A stretch of 64,000 bases of DNA, taken from contig NZ_JAPJZH010000013.1 in the NCBI RefSeq assembly GCF_027889715.1, forward strand, positions 1 to 64,000, given 5' to 3'. The stretch comes from Allohoeflea poritis. Lineage in GTDB: Bacteria > Pseudomonadota > Alphaproteobacteria > Rhizobiales > Rhizobiaceae. The notes under the pieces were generated by a model. It worked only from the letters and a program-made list of their open reading frames with translations. It was not told the origin of the DNA and did not search any database. The position numbers and the translations under genes were made by a program. Below are positions 53,616-63,048 of the stretch, one piece after another (position 1 is the first letter of the stretch; each line of letters begins with the position of its first letter).

Positions 53616-54692
53616 ATGGCTGACGCACAGACCGCATCCACGCGTTCCCTCTCCGGCATGTTGACGGCCCGCCGGGGCGGCGCCTCCTGGCACTGGACGG
53701 ATGTCTTCACCTATCTCTATCTCGCTTTCGGCGTCTGCCTGATGTTCGGGCCGGTCCTGTGGCTGGCGCTGTCCTCTTTCAAGACGCCGGCGGGCCTGTT
53801 GGAATTTCCCCCGACACTGCTGCCGCTCGGCCAGATCGAGGTCGAGGTCGAGGGCCACGACAAGCCGCTGCCGCTCTACGAGGTAACGATGGAAGACGGT
53901 TCTGTCCGGGAACTAGCGCAGATCCGCCGCATCGGCATCATCGCCCAGATGGTCGATCCGGCCGATCCGGAAACCTCGATCCGCGTGCCGATCGCCAGCC
54001 GCGAGCCGATCCGCGAATTCCGCGTCGCCTGGGAGAACTACACAAACCCGCTCGAGCGCTTCAACTTCCTGACCTATCTCAACAATTCCGTCATCGTGAC
54101 GGTGGTCGCGACACTGATCACGCTGCTGATCAATTCCATGGCCGCCTTCGGGCTCGCCATTTACGAGTTCAAGGGCCGCAACGCGGTGATGCTGTTCGTC
54201 ATCGGCACGCTGATGATTCCCATCACCATCATCCTGGTGCCGGCCTATCTGGTCGTCACGCAGCTCAACATGGTCAACACGCTCTGGGCGGTGATCCTGC
54301 CGGGGGCGGCGACGCCGACGGGTGTCTTCCTATTGCGTCAGTACATGCTGACATTGCCGCGCGATCTCATCGAGGCGGCGCGCATGGACAAGGCCAGCGA
54401 ATGGGCCATCTATTGGCGCATCGTGCTGCCCCTGTCGCTGCCGGCGATCGCGGTGCTGGCGATCTTCTCCGTGATGTGGCGCTGGAACGACTTCCTCTGG
54501 CCGCTCGTCGTGCTCAACCGCAGCGAGGTCTATACGCTGCAGATCGGCCTCAACGCCTTCCAGGGCGAATTGGACGTGCAGTGGCACTATGTGCTCGCAA
54601 TGACCGTGGTCACGCTCATTCCCGTGGCGCTGGTCTTTGCCTTCCTGCAGCGTTTCATCACCACCGGCATTGCTTCGACGGGGATGAAATGA
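53616..54692 (+). CDS. Uronate-locus ABC transporter permease (MalG type) with periplasmic insert
   Basis: The 358-residue permease carries the EAA loop EAARMDKASEWAIYWRIVLP (about residues 252-271). Between the first helix (about 33-53) and the second (about 145-170) it has an unusual hydrophilic insert of roughly 75 residues (IEVEVEGHDKPLPLYEVTME then SVRELAQIRRIGIIAQMVD), making it longer than the typical 275-300 residues. The insert should be periplasmic, near the binding protein. The stop overlaps the next start (ATGA). Confidence 0.87.
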   Translation: MADAQTASTRSLSGMLTARRGGASWHWTDVFTYLYLAFGVCLMFGPVLWLALSSFKTPAGLLEFPPTLLPLGQIEVEVEGHDKPLPLYEVTMEDGSVRELAQIRRIGIIAQMVDPADPETSIRVPIASREPIREFRVAWENYTNPLERFNFLTYLNNSVIVTVVATLITLLINSMAAFGLAIYEFKGRNAVMLFVIGTLMIPITIILVPAYLVVTQLNMVNTLWAVILPGAATPTGVFLLRQYMLTLPRDLIEAARMDKASEWAIYWRIVLPLSLPAIAVLAIFSVMWRWNDFLWPLVVLNRSEVYTLQIGLNAFQGELDVQWHYVLAMTVVTLIPVALVFAFLQRFITTGIASTGMK

Positions 54693-55705
54693 GCTCCGGC
54701 AAGCCCTTGATCCTGTTCGATCCCCATCCGCGCACCGAGGCGATGGTCTTTACCGGCGATGTCGCCGAGGCGCTGGAGCGCGAGGCAAACCTCATCACGC
54801 ATTTCGGTTCACGCGCACCCGATGATCTTGTCGAAGATGTTCTGGACGACGTTGAGATCATTATCGGCCAGACGGCCATGCCCAAGGAGCGGCTCGACCG
54901 TGCCCCCAGGCTCAAGGCCATCGTCAATGTGAAGGCCAATTGGGAGCCGAACATCGACTATGAAGAGGCGCAGCGGCGCGGCATTCACGTGCTCTCGGCC
55001 GCGCCGGCCATGGCGCCGGCGGTTGCCGAATACTGCCTGGGCCAGGCAATTGCCCTTGCCCGCGGTCTGCCGGCAGCCGACTGTCGTTTCCGCGACGGCG
55101 ATGAGCAATATGGCATTGCCGGAAACGGGACCGCCTACAGCCTTTACGACGCTGCCGTCGGGCTCATCGGATACGGCAATCTGGGACGCGCCCTGGTGCC
55201 GCTGCTCCGGCCATTCACCCGGCGGATTTCGGTTCACGATCCCTGGCTTTCGGATCGTTTCCTGCAGACGCAGGACGTCCGGCCCAGCGGTCTCGCGGAT
55301 GTTCTTTCCGAAAATCGTTTTCTTTTCATTCTGGCTGGCGCCACCAGTGAGAACGAGGCATTTCTCGATGCGGCAAAGCTCGCGCTGATACCGCCGGATG
55401 CCAGTGTGATCCTCGCGTCCAGGGCCGAGGTGGTTGCATTCGACAGCTTTGTGGAGATGGCGTCGGAAGGCCGGTTCCGCGCTGCGGTCGACGTCTTTCC
55501 GCAGGAGCCCGTCGCCGCCGGCGATCCCGTTCGAAAGGCCGGCAACATATTGTTCTCCGCTCATCTCGCCGGCGGGCTTGAGGCCTCCTATGCGCGCATC
55601 CGCGACATGATGCTCGACGATGTGAAACAGATATTGCGCGGCCTGCCGCCTCAGCGCCTTCAGCGCGCCGAGCCGAAACAGGCTGCCATGGCGCGCAGCA
55701 GATAG
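54689..55705 (+). CDS. D-isomer-specific 2-hydroxyacid dehydrogenase family protein
   Basis: This 338-residue protein has the family's catalytic triad: Arg in ILASRAEVVA, Glu in VFPQEPV and His in LFSAHLAGG. The NAD-binding loop is VGLIGYGNLGRALVPLL (about residues 152-168). Such enzymes reduce 2-keto acids or oxidise D-2-hydroxy acids. Inside an importer operon for uronates it may reduce a keto-acid intermediate or, like GhrB-type enzymes, act on ketogluconates. Start overlaps the permease stop by four bases; the ATPase gene follows after 21 bases. Confidence 0.85.
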   Translation: MSSGKPLILFDPHPRTEAMVFTGDVAEALEREANLITHFGSRAPDDLVEDVLDDVEIIIGQTAMPKERLDRAPRLKAIVNVKANWEPNIDYEEAQRRGIHVLSAAPAMAPAVAEYCLGQAIALARGLPAADCRFRDGDEQYGIAGNGTAYSLYDAAVGLIGYGNLGRALVPLLRPFTRRISVHDPWLSDRFLQTQDVRPSGLADVLSENRFLFILAGATSENEAFLDAAKLALIPPDASVILASRAEVVAFDSFVEMASEGRFRAAVDVFPQEPVAAGDPVRKAGNILFSAHLAGGLEASYARIRDMMLDDVKQILRGLPPQRLQRAEPKQAAMARSR

Positions 55706-55726
55706 CGGCCAGGAAAGGGCAGGCAC

Positions 55727-56815
55727 GTGACCGAAATCATCCTCAAGGACGTTCGCAAGGCCTATGGTGACGTGGAGGTCATCCACGGCATCGATCTGAG
55801 CATCGACAGCGGTAAATTCGTCGTCTTTGTCGGCCCGTCCGGCTGCGGAAAGTCGACATTGCTGCGCATCATTGCGGGTCTCGAAGGCGTTACGTCGGGC
55901 GATGTCGTGATCGACGGCGATGTGGTCAACGAACAGCCCGCCTCCGAGCGCGGCCTTGCCATGGTATTCCAGTCCTATGCGCTCTATCCGCATATGAGCG
56001 TCTACAAGAACATGGCATTCGGCCTGGAAAACTCGAAGATGCGGCGCGAGGAGATCGACCGCCGCGTCAACGATGCGGCTTCCATGCTGCAGATCACGCC
56101 CTATCTCAAGCGTCGGCCCAAGGCGCTTTCCGGCGGCCAGCGCCAGCGCGTCGCCATTGGCCGGGCCATCGTGCGCGATCCCAAGGCCTTCCTGTTCGAC
56201 GAGCCGCTTTCCAATCTCGACGCTGAGCTTCGCGTTGCCATGCGCAAGGAACTGGCCAGCCTGCATGCCAAGCTCGGCGGCACCATGATCTATGTGACCC
56301 ATGACCAGGTCGAGGCGATGACGCTGGCCAACACGATCGTCGTCCTCAATGCCGGCCGCATCGAGCAGGTCGGCGCGCCCCTCGATCTCTACAACAGGCC
56401 GCAAAATACTTTCGTTGCCGGCTTCATCGGCTCGCCCCGCATGAATCTCGTCGACGCGGCGGCCGAAGCCTCGGACGGGCGCATCGAACTCGTGACCGGC
56501 CCGCAGCGGATCGCCATATCCTCATCCATTCGCATCACGCGCAGCGACAAGATCACCTTCGGCGCCCGGCCGGAGCATATCGAGATCGTCGATGAGAAGG
56601 ATGCCGACATCACCGCGACCGTGGATCTTTCCGAGCAGCTTGGCGGCGAGACCTATCTCTACTGCACGCCGGACGGCATGCCGCAACTGACGGTTCATCA
56701 GCTCGGCCAGTTGCCGGTGCAGCGGGGCCAGGAGGTCCATTTGCGCTTCGACCGGGCCTCCATGCATCTCTTCGATGGCGACGGAAAGGTCATCGCCAAC
56801 GGTATCCCGCAATGA
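55727..56815 (+). CDS. Uronate-locus ABC transporter ATP-binding protein
   Basis: This 362-residue ATPase of the UgpC/MalK type has Walker [10 protein letters not shown], signature LSGGQRQR, Walker [13 protein letters not shown] and the switch His in [10 protein letters not shown]. The C-terminal TOBE region holds [12 protein letters not shown] (about residues 281-292). It starts at a GTG with AGGAAAGG upstream. It overlaps the first oxidoreductase gene by four bases, tying transport to catabolism. Confidence 0.93.
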   Translation: MTEIILKDVRKAYGDVEVIHGIDLSIDSGKFVVFVGPSGCGKSTLLRIIAGLEGVTSGDVVIDGDVVNEQPASERGLAMVFQSYALYPHMSVYKNMAFGLENSKMRREEIDRRVNDAASMLQITPYLKRRPKALSGGQRQRVAIGRAIVRDPKAFLFDEPLSNLDAELRVAMRKELASLHAKLGGTMIYVTHDQVEAMTLANTIVVLNAGRIEQVGAPLDLYNRPQNTFVAGFIGSPRMNLVDAAAEASDGRIELVTGPQRIAISSSIRITRSDKITFGARPEHIEIVDEKDADITATVDLSEQLGGETYLYCTPDGMPQLTVHQLGQLPVQRGQEVHLRFDRASMHLFDGDGKVIANGIPQ

Positions 56816-57855
56816 GCGGAGGCAGATTTGGCATCGGCGTCATCGGAACGGGCATGGCGGCAAAGCCGCATGCCGGCGCGCTGCGCGATCTTGAGGAGAT
56901 ACTCGATGTGCGAGGCGTGTTTTCCCGCAATCCGGACAAACGCGCCGCCTTTGCCGGGAACTATGGATTTCCAATCGCCGATTCCATAGACGCGCTCGCC
57001 GACGATCCCGAACTGAACGCCGCGATCCTGATCACGCCGCCCAGCGAGCGGCTTCACCTCGTGCGCCGCTTTGCCGAGGCCGGCAAGCATATCCTGATGG
57101 AAAAGCCGGTCGAGCGCACCACCGATGCCGCACGGGAGATCGTCAGCATCTGCGAGCAAAACGGAGTGCGGCTCGGCATCGTCTTCCAGCACCGTTTCCG
57201 CCAGGCGTCGATGGCCCTGAAGGACCGCATCGACAGCGGTGCTCTGGGCGCCATCGGTCTCGTGCGGATATCGGTGCCGTGGTGGCGCGAGCAGGCTTAT
57301 TATGACGAACCCGGCCGCGGCACCTATGCCCGCGACGGCGGCGGTGTCCTGATCAGCCAGGCAATCCATACGCTCGATCTGATGTTGAGCATCGCCGGCC
57401 CGGTGGCCGAGGTGCAGGCGGTGGCGGCAACGACACCGTTCCACCGGATGGAGGCGGAAGATTTCGTTGCCGGCGGCATGCGCTTCGACAACGGCGCCAC
57501 CGGCTCGCTCATGGCAACGACGGCGGCTTTTCCGGGCGGCGCCGAATCGATCGCCATCGATTGCGAGGCGGCAAGCGCCCATCTGCAATCGGGAACGCTG
57601 ACGATAGACTGGCGCGACGGCCGGACCGAGACGGTGGGCGAGGCGGCCGGCACTGGCGGCGGGGCCGACCCCATGGCTTTCCCGCATGACTGGCACCGCG
57701 ACCTGATCCGCGATTTTGTCGACGCTGCCAAATCCGGCCGCGACCCGGCGGTCACGGGCCGCGAAGCGCTGCGCGTTCATCATCTGATCGATGCGCTCAT
57801 GGAATCGTCGCGCGAAGGACGGGCCGTCAAACTGACCGCGAACAATCTGAACTGA
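56812..57855 (+). CDS. Gfo/Idh/MocA-family oxidoreductase 1
   Basis: This 347-residue NAD(P)-dependent oxidoreductase opens [20 protein letters not shown] with a Rossmann motif, carries the family motif [12 protein letters not shown] with the catalytic Lys near residue 96, and has [17 protein letters not shown], where the His is a substrate residue. The family oxidises or reduces sugars, inositols and sugar acids, often at C1 or C3. It starts in an ATGA overlap with the ATPase gene. The specific substrate is unknown. Confidence 0.9.
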   Translation: MSGGRFGIGVIGTGMAAKPHAGALRDLEEILDVRGVFSRNPDKRAAFAGNYGFPIADSIDALADDPELNAAILITPPSERLHLVRRFAEAGKHILMEKPVERTTDAAREIVSICEQNGVRLGIVFQHRFRQASMALKDRIDSGALGAIGLVRISVPWWREQAYYDEPGRGTYARDGGGVLISQAIHTLDLMLSIAGPVAEVQAVAATTPFHRMEAEDFVAGGMRFDNGATGSLMATTAAFPGGAESIAIDCEAASAHLQSGTLTIDWRDGRTETVGEAAGTGGGADPMAFPHDWHRDLIRDFVDAAKSGRDPAVTGREALRVHHLIDALMESSREGRAVKLTANNLN

Positions 57856-57862
57856 GGTTTCT

Positions 57863-58891
57863 ATGCACGATCTGAAGCTCGCCGTCATCGGCGTCGATCA
57901 CCGGCACATCTATGGCCAGCTTGAGGGCATGCTGGCGCTTGGCTGTATGTGCAAGGGCTGGTGGACCGAGGGCGATCCGCAGCCCGTGGACGGTTTTGTA
58001 AAACGGTTTCCCGATGTGCCTCGGGTCGCGGACCGTTCGGTCCTGCTCAACGACCCGGAAATCGATCTGGTGCTGATCGCAGATATTCCGGCGCGACGGG
58101 CTGAACGGGCGATTGAGGCAATGCGTGCCGGCAAGGACGTGATGACCGACAAGCCCGGCTGCACGACCATGGAGCAGCTTGAGGACATCCGCCGGACCGT
58201 TTCGCAGACCGGCCGCATCTGGTCAATCGACTTTTCGGAGCGCTTTGAAGTGCCGGCGGTTTCGAAAGCGGCCGAACTGGTGAATGCCGGCGCTGTCGGC
58301 ACCGTTGTGCAGACGGTGGGACTCGGCCCGCACCGACTGAACCGGGCTACCCGGCCGGACTGGTTCTTCGACGATAGGCAATATGGCGGCATCCTTTGCG
58401 ATATCGCCTCGCATCAGATTGACCAGTTCCTGTTCTTCACCGGTTCAAGCGACGCGGAAATCGTCTCCGCCGGCATCGGCAATTTCGCCAATCAGCAAGA
58501 TCCGGGCCTGCAGGACTTTGGTGAGATTCTGCTGCGCAGCGACAAGGGGCAGGGCTATATCCGCGTCGACTGGTACACGCCCGACGGCCTGCCCACCTGG
58601 GGCGACGGGCGGCTGACGATCCTTGGTACCGAAGGCTATATCGAGTTGCGAAAATATGTCGACGTCGCCGGCCGCCCCGGGACCGATCATCTCGTTTTGG
58701 TCAACGGCGAACGGTGCGAGCACATCGACGCATCGGGCGCGCCGCTGCCCTATTTCGAGAACCTCGCCAGCGATGTTCGAAACCGGACCGAAACGGCGAT
58801 GGGCCAGTCCCACTGTTTCAAGGTGATGGAACTGGCGATCCGGGCACAGGCGGCGGCAACGCGGCTCGGCCATCTCCGGGATACGGCCTGA
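57863..58891 (+). CDS. Gfo/Idh/MocA-family oxidoreductase 2
   Basis: This 342-residue protein begins LKLAVIGVDHRHIYGQLEGM, where the usual GxGxxG is changed to GVDHRHIY. The catalytic motif reads VMTDKPGCTTMEQL (DKP rather than EKP, Lys kept), and GGILCDIASHQIDQFLFF holds the His. The variant N-terminus places it in a subgroup distinct from the flanking members; the cofactor may still be NAD(P). It begins seven bases after oxidoreductase 1 and its stop shares one base with the next start. Confidence 0.86.
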   Translation: MHDLKLAVIGVDHRHIYGQLEGMLALGCMCKGWWTEGDPQPVDGFVKRFPDVPRVADRSVLLNDPEIDLVLIADIPARRAERAIEAMRAGKDVMTDKPGCTTMEQLEDIRRTVSQTGRIWSIDFSERFEVPAVSKAAELVNAGAVGTVVQTVGLGPHRLNRATRPDWFFDDRQYGGILCDIASHQIDQFLFFTGSSDAEIVSAGIGNFANQQDPGLQDFGEILLRSDKGQGYIRVDWYTPDGLPTWGDGRLTILGTEGYIELRKYVDVAGRPGTDHLVLVNGERCEHIDASGAPLPYFENLASDVRNRTETAMGQSHCFKVMELAIRAQAAATRLGHLRDTA

Positions 58892-59967
58892 TGCACAATG
58901 TCGCGATCCTGGGCGCCGGTATCGGCCGGGAACATATGCTGGGCTACCTGGCGCTTGCCGAGCAGTTTGCCGTCCTGACCGTCTGCGACCGGGAGACAGA
59001 GCGCGCAGAGGAGCTTGCCGCCCTTTCATCCGGCTGCGCCGCCGTTTCGGAAATCGATACTGTGATCGCCGACCCACGGATCGATATTGTCGATATCTGC
59101 CTGCCGCCGCATCTGCACGGCCCGGTCGCCTTGCAGGCGCTGGCGGCCGGAAAGCATGTGATCTGCGAGAAGCCGGTGGCCGGAAGTGTCATCGAGGCCG
59201 ATGAATTATTGGCGGCGGCTGAACGGGCAGGGCGTCTCTTCGCGCCGGTGTTCCAGTATCGTTACGGACGCGGGCTCTACCGGCTTGCCGGCCTTCGGGA
59301 CAGGGGCCTTGCCGGAAAGCCGCTCGTGGCAACCCTCGAAACTCACTGGAACCGGGGCGAAGACTATTACGCCGTGCCCTGGCGCGGACGCTGGCAAAGC
59401 GAGCGCGGCGGCGCGGTTCTCGGCCATGCGATCCATATCCACGATCTTGTCACCCGGTTTTTCGGACCCGTAACGCAAGTCGCATCCTTGGTGGACACGC
59501 GGGTGAACGATATCGAGGTGGAGGACTGCGCCGCCATTGCGATGACGACGGGCTCCGGCGGGCTGGTGACCTCGTCCGTGACGCTGGGCGGCGCGACCGA
59601 CACGTCGCGCCTGCGCTTCGTCTTCGATGCGCTGACGGCGGAAAGCGGGCGCAATCCCTATGCGCCGGGAGCCGGTGACTGGACCTTCACGGCACGCGAT
59701 CCTCAAGGGCAGGGCGCGATTGATGCGGCGCTTGCCGAAATCGACCGGGAAATCGCCGACCGCCCGACCGGCTTTGCCGGATTGTTCCGGGAGATATCGA
59801 ACCACCTGAACGGCAGGCCGGCGGATCTGGTCAGCGCAGAGGACGGGGTGCGATCGATCGAACTGGTCGCGGCGATCTATCGTGCCGCGCGTACCGGCAC
59901 GCGCGTTTGCCTGCCGCTTGACCGTGCACTGCCGGTCTGTGCCGACTGGGTGCCGGAGGACGAATGA
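58891..59967 (+). CDS. Gfo/Idh/MocA-family oxidoreductase 3
   Basis: This 358-residue protein begins MHNVAILGAGIGREHMLGYL, with the dinucleotide motif GAGIGREH. The family motif is VICEKPVAGSVIEADELL with catalytic Lys near residue 94, and GGAVLGHAIHIHDLVTRFFG carries His residues at the active site. The start at 58891 is at the stop codon of the previous gene; longer frames lie in that gene. Its end overlaps uxaC by four bases. A third family member in one operon suggests sequential or paired oxidation and reduction. Confidence 0.9.
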   Translation: MHNVAILGAGIGREHMLGYLALAEQFAVLTVCDRETERAEELAALSSGCAAVSEIDTVIADPRIDIVDICLPPHLHGPVALQALAAGKHVICEKPVAGSVIEADELLAAAERAGRLFAPVFQYRYGRGLYRLAGLRDRGLAGKPLVATLETHWNRGEDYYAVPWRGRWQSERGGAVLGHAIHIHDLVTRFFGPVTQVASLVDTRVNDIEVEDCAAIAMTTGSGGLVTSSVTLGGATDTSRLRFVFDALTAESGRNPYAPGAGDWTFTARDPQGQGAIDAALAEIDREIADRPTGFAGLFREISNHLNGRPADLVSAEDGVRSIELVAAIYRAARTGTRVCLPLDRALPVCADWVPEDE

Positions 59968-61382
59968 TGAGACCGCCGCTCAACCATCCGGACAGGCTGT
60001 TTCCCCCGGACCCGGCCGTGCGCGATATCGCCCGCGCGCTCTACGGTTCGATCCGCGACCTTCCGATCATCAGCCCGCATGGGCACACGGACCCGCAATG
60101 GTTTGCCGGCAATGAAAAATTTTCCGATCCCGCATCGCTCCTGGTGATCCCGGATCACTACGTGCTGCGCATGCTGGTCAGCCAGGGTGTGCCGCTGGAC
60201 GATCTCGGCGTTGCGCGCCGCGATGCCGACAGTGCAGAGGTCGATGGGGAGGCGGTCTGGCGGCTGTTTGCCGAGAACTATCATCTGTTCCGGGGCACGC
60301 CGACGCGCCTTTGGCTTGATCATACATTCGAGACCCTGTTCGGCCTGGACGAGCCGCTGGGGCCGGCAAGCGCCGACATGTATTTCCGCCGCATCGGCGA
60401 TTGCCTGGGACAGGACGATTTTCGCCCGCGCGCGCTCTATGAGCGTTTCGGGATCGAGGTGCTGGCGACCACCGAGAGCGCTGTCGATCCGCTTGTCCAC
60501 CACAAGGCCATCGCGGAAAGCGGCTGGCATGGCAAGGTGGTGACCACCTACCGGCCGGACAGCACGGCCGATCCCGATCACCCGCAATTCCTGGGCGACC
60601 TGGAAACGCTCGGTTCCCTGACCGGATGCGATGTCACCCGCTGGCAGGGCTTCCTCGACGCCCATCGCCAGCGCCGCGCCACTTTCCGCGACCATGGCGC
60701 CACGGCAACCGATCACGGCTTTCCGAGCGCCGATACGGCCGATCTGTCGCCATCCGACTGCATCGTCCTGTTCGACAAGATCATCGCGGGCGGTGCGGAT
60801 GCGTCGGAACGCGCCCTGTTCCGCGCCCAGTTCCTGACCGAGATGGCGAAGATGAGCGTCGAGGACGGGATGGTCATGCAGATCCACCCCGGATCGGTGC
60901 GCAATCACAACGCAGCCGTGTTCGAACGCTACGGGTCGGACAAGGGTTTCGACATACCGGCGCGCACGGATTACGTTGCAGCCCTCCGGCCCCTTCTCAA
61001 CGCCGTGGGCATGGAACCGGGACTTTCGCTGATCGTCTTCACCCTGGACGAAACCACCTATGGACGCGAGCTTGCGCCGCTTGCCGGTGCCTATCCGGCG
61101 CTGAAGCTGGGGCCGGCCTGGTGGTTCTTCGACAGCCCGGACGGCATCAAGCGGTTCCGCGAGCAGACCACGGAAACCGCCGGCTTCTACAACACCGTCG
61201 GCTTCAACGACGACACCCGCGCTTTCCCGTCCATCCCGGCCCGCCACGACATGGCCCGCCGCATCGACTGCGCTTTTCTGGCCGAGCGCGTGACCGACCA
61301 TCGCCTGCGTGAAGATGAAGCGCATGAAATCGCGCGCGCGCTGACCTATGATTTGCCCAAGGCGGCCTATCGGTTCGTCTAA
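59964..61382 (+). CDS. uxaC: Glucuronate isomerase (uronate isomerase)
   Basis: This 472-residue amidohydrolase-fold enzyme converts D-glucuronate to D-fructuronate (and galacturonate to tagaturonate). Motifs are DLPIISPHGHTDPQWF near the N-terminus with the metal-binding His pair, EVLATTESAVDPLVHH in the middle and QIHPGSVRNHN, all standard for UxaC. Length matches the family. Its ATG overlaps the preceding oxidoreductase stop. It gives the substrate for UxuB, encoded 20 bases downstream. Confidence 0.95.
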   Translation: MMRPPLNHPDRLFPPDPAVRDIARALYGSIRDLPIISPHGHTDPQWFAGNEKFSDPASLLVIPDHYVLRMLVSQGVPLDDLGVARRDADSAEVDGEAVWRLFAENYHLFRGTPTRLWLDHTFETLFGLDEPLGPASADMYFRRIGDCLGQDDFRPRALYERFGIEVLATTESAVDPLVHHKAIAESGWHGKVVTTYRPDSTADPDHPQFLGDLETLGSLTGCDVTRWQGFLDAHRQRRATFRDHGATATDHGFPSADTADLSPSDCIVLFDKIIAGGADASERALFRAQFLTEMAKMSVEDGMVMQIHPGSVRNHNAAVFERYGSDKGFDIPARTDYVAALRPLLNAVGMEPGLSLIVFTLDETTYGRELAPLAGAYPALKLGPAWWFFDSPDGIKRFREQTTETAGFYNTVGFNDDTRAFPSIPARHDMARRIDCAFLAERVTDHRLREDEAHEIARALTYDLPKAAYRFV

Positions 61383-61402
61383 GGAGTCAGGAGGAGCATC
61401 CA

Positions 61403-62866
61403 ATGCGCAGGCTTGGCCCGGACATCCTGAACGATTATGAGGGCACCGCAAGGCGGCCCGCTTATGATCGCCGCGCGGTAGCGCCCGGTATCGTGCACCT
61501 CGGCATTGGCGCTTTCCATCGCGCGCACCAGGCGGCCTATATTGACGAGCGCCTGGGTGAGGAGCCGGACTGGGCGATTATCGGAGCCAGCCTTCGGCGC
61601 GGCGACATGCGCGAGGCGCTTGCGCCGCAGGATTTTCTCTACACGCTCGCGGTCCGCCACGGCGCGGAAACGCAAGCACGCATCATTGGCGCGATCGTTG
61701 ATGTGTTGCACGCGCCGCCCGGCAATCGGCCGGTCATCGAAGCGATCGCGTCTCCGGTGACGCGGATTGTCACGCTGACGGTCACCGAAAAGGCCTACTG
61801 TCGCAATCCCGCGAGCGGCGATCTTGATTTCGAGCATCCCGAAATAAAAGCTGACCTCGGCGAGACGGATGGCGCCGTATCCGTTCCGGGGCTTCTTGCA
61901 GCGGCGCTCGCGGAAAGGCGCCGCCGCGGCCTGCCCGCGATAACGCTTTTGAGCTGCGACAACCTGCCGGACAATGGCGCGACACTTGCCCGCGTGGTCA
62001 CGCAGTTCGCGCAGGAACGCGATCCGTCGCTTGCCCGCTGGATCGCGGATCATGTCGCTTTTCCCTCATCGATGGTCGACCGGATTGTGCCGGCGACCAC
62101 CGACGCGGATCGCGAGGCGCTTGCGGCAATGACGGGCTATCACGACGCGTGGCCCGTCGTCACCGAACCGTTCAGCCAGTGGGTGGTGGAGGACAGCTTC
62201 GCGGCCGGCCGGCCGGCGCTTGAACTGGCCGGCGTGATCATGACCGGCGATGTCGCGCCCTTCGAGGCGATGAAACTCAGGCTGCTCAACGCCAGCCACT
62301 CGGCGCTCGCCTATCTTGGTGTCGAGGCGGGCTACGAGACGGTCGCCGAAGCGGTGGCCGATCCGGTCCTGACCGCATATCTGGAAGCCATGATGCGCGA
62401 CGAGATCATTCCGACGCTCAGCGTGCCGCATGTCGATCTCGATGCCTACGGGCGTGCGCTCCTCGAGCGATTTGCAAACACGGCGCTCAAACACCGGACC
62501 ATGCAGATTGCCATGGACGGCTCGCAGAAGATCCCGCAGCGGCTGCTCGGCACGATCCGCGACCGCATCGCACAACGTCAGCCCTGTCAGCGCCTGGCGC
62601 TGGCTGTTGCGGCCTGGATCCGCCATCTGAGTGGCAGCAATGGCAATGGCGACCGTTACGAGATCGATGATCCGATGGCCCGGGAGCTGTCGGGCATTGC
62701 CGGAAGGACGCTGCCGGACGTGTTGGCATTCGGCAATGCCATCCTTGATCTTCAATCGGTGTTCGGTGACCTTTCAGGCAACGAAGACTTCCGTGACGTC
62801 GTTCTGGCGCAACTGCGCATTCTTTTCGACGACGGCGCAATTACCGCCATGGCGGCGACCCGTTAG
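61403..62866 (+). CDS. uxuB: Fructuronate reductase (mannitol dehydrogenase family)
   Basis: This 487-residue NAD-dependent enzyme is a paralogue of the MtlK at 10201 and has GIGAFHRAHQAAYIDE at the N-terminus and the catalytic APFEAMKLRLLNASHSALAY. In a locus with uxaC and uxuA its most likely reaction is D-fructuronate to D-mannonate, although mannitol or tagaturonate activity cannot be excluded from motifs alone. A GTCAGGAGGAGC ribosome site precedes the ATG. It ends the catabolic operon. Confidence 0.9.
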   Translation: MRRLGPDILNDYEGTARRPAYDRRAVAPGIVHLGIGAFHRAHQAAYIDERLGEEPDWAIIGASLRRGDMREALAPQDFLYTLAVRHGAETQARIIGAIVDVLHAPPGNRPVIEAIASPVTRIVTLTVTEKAYCRNPASGDLDFEHPEIKADLGETDGAVSVPGLLAAALAERRRRGLPAITLLSCDNLPDNGATLARVVTQFAQERDPSLARWIADHVAFPSSMVDRIVPATTDADREALAAMTGYHDAWPVVTEPFSQWVVEDSFAAGRPALELAGVIMTGDVAPFEAMKLRLLNASHSALAYLGVEAGYETVAEAVADPVLTAYLEAMMRDEIIPTLSVPHVDLDAYGRALLERFANTALKHRTMQIAMDGSQKIPQRLLGTIRDRIAQRQPCQRLALAVAAWIRHLSGSNGNGDRYEIDDPMARELSGIAGRTLPDVLAFGNAILDLQSVFGDLSGNEDFRDVVLAQLRILFDDGAITAMAATR

Positions 62867-62970
62867 ATCGGCTCAACCTTGCCGTCGGCAATGATCACCG
62901 GCCGATCCCCGTACAGTTGGTGCAGCCGCGCACCAACACAGCGCTTCGATTTGCCTCCGCGCCCGGGCCG
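62863..62970 (-). pseudogene. Possible orphan C-terminal fragment
   Basis: On the minus strand, converging on uxuB, an open frame ends GARLHQLYGDRPVIIADGKV and EPI before the stop. It reads like a real protein C-terminus, but upstream it runs into the LysR gene's antisense. I take it as a remnant of a gene displaced by rearrangement, with low confidence. Confidence 0.25.
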
Positions 62971-63048
62971 CTCCATAGTGGCGGCCGGCCGTGTTCGAAA
63001 TCGGTTATGGTTCCGATAGCATATCGGCAAGCCGCAAAGGATAGGGCG

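Noticed and set aside
53759-54688. Long extension of the 2-hydroxyacid dehydrogenase frame into the permease gene
   Set aside because: The dehydrogenase fold starts at 54689 in an ATGA overlap; the upstream part is a shadow of the permease.
54809-56404. 531-codon minus-strand frame across the dehydrogenase and ATPase genes
   Set aside because: Antisense to genes with complete catalytic motifs; no family features.
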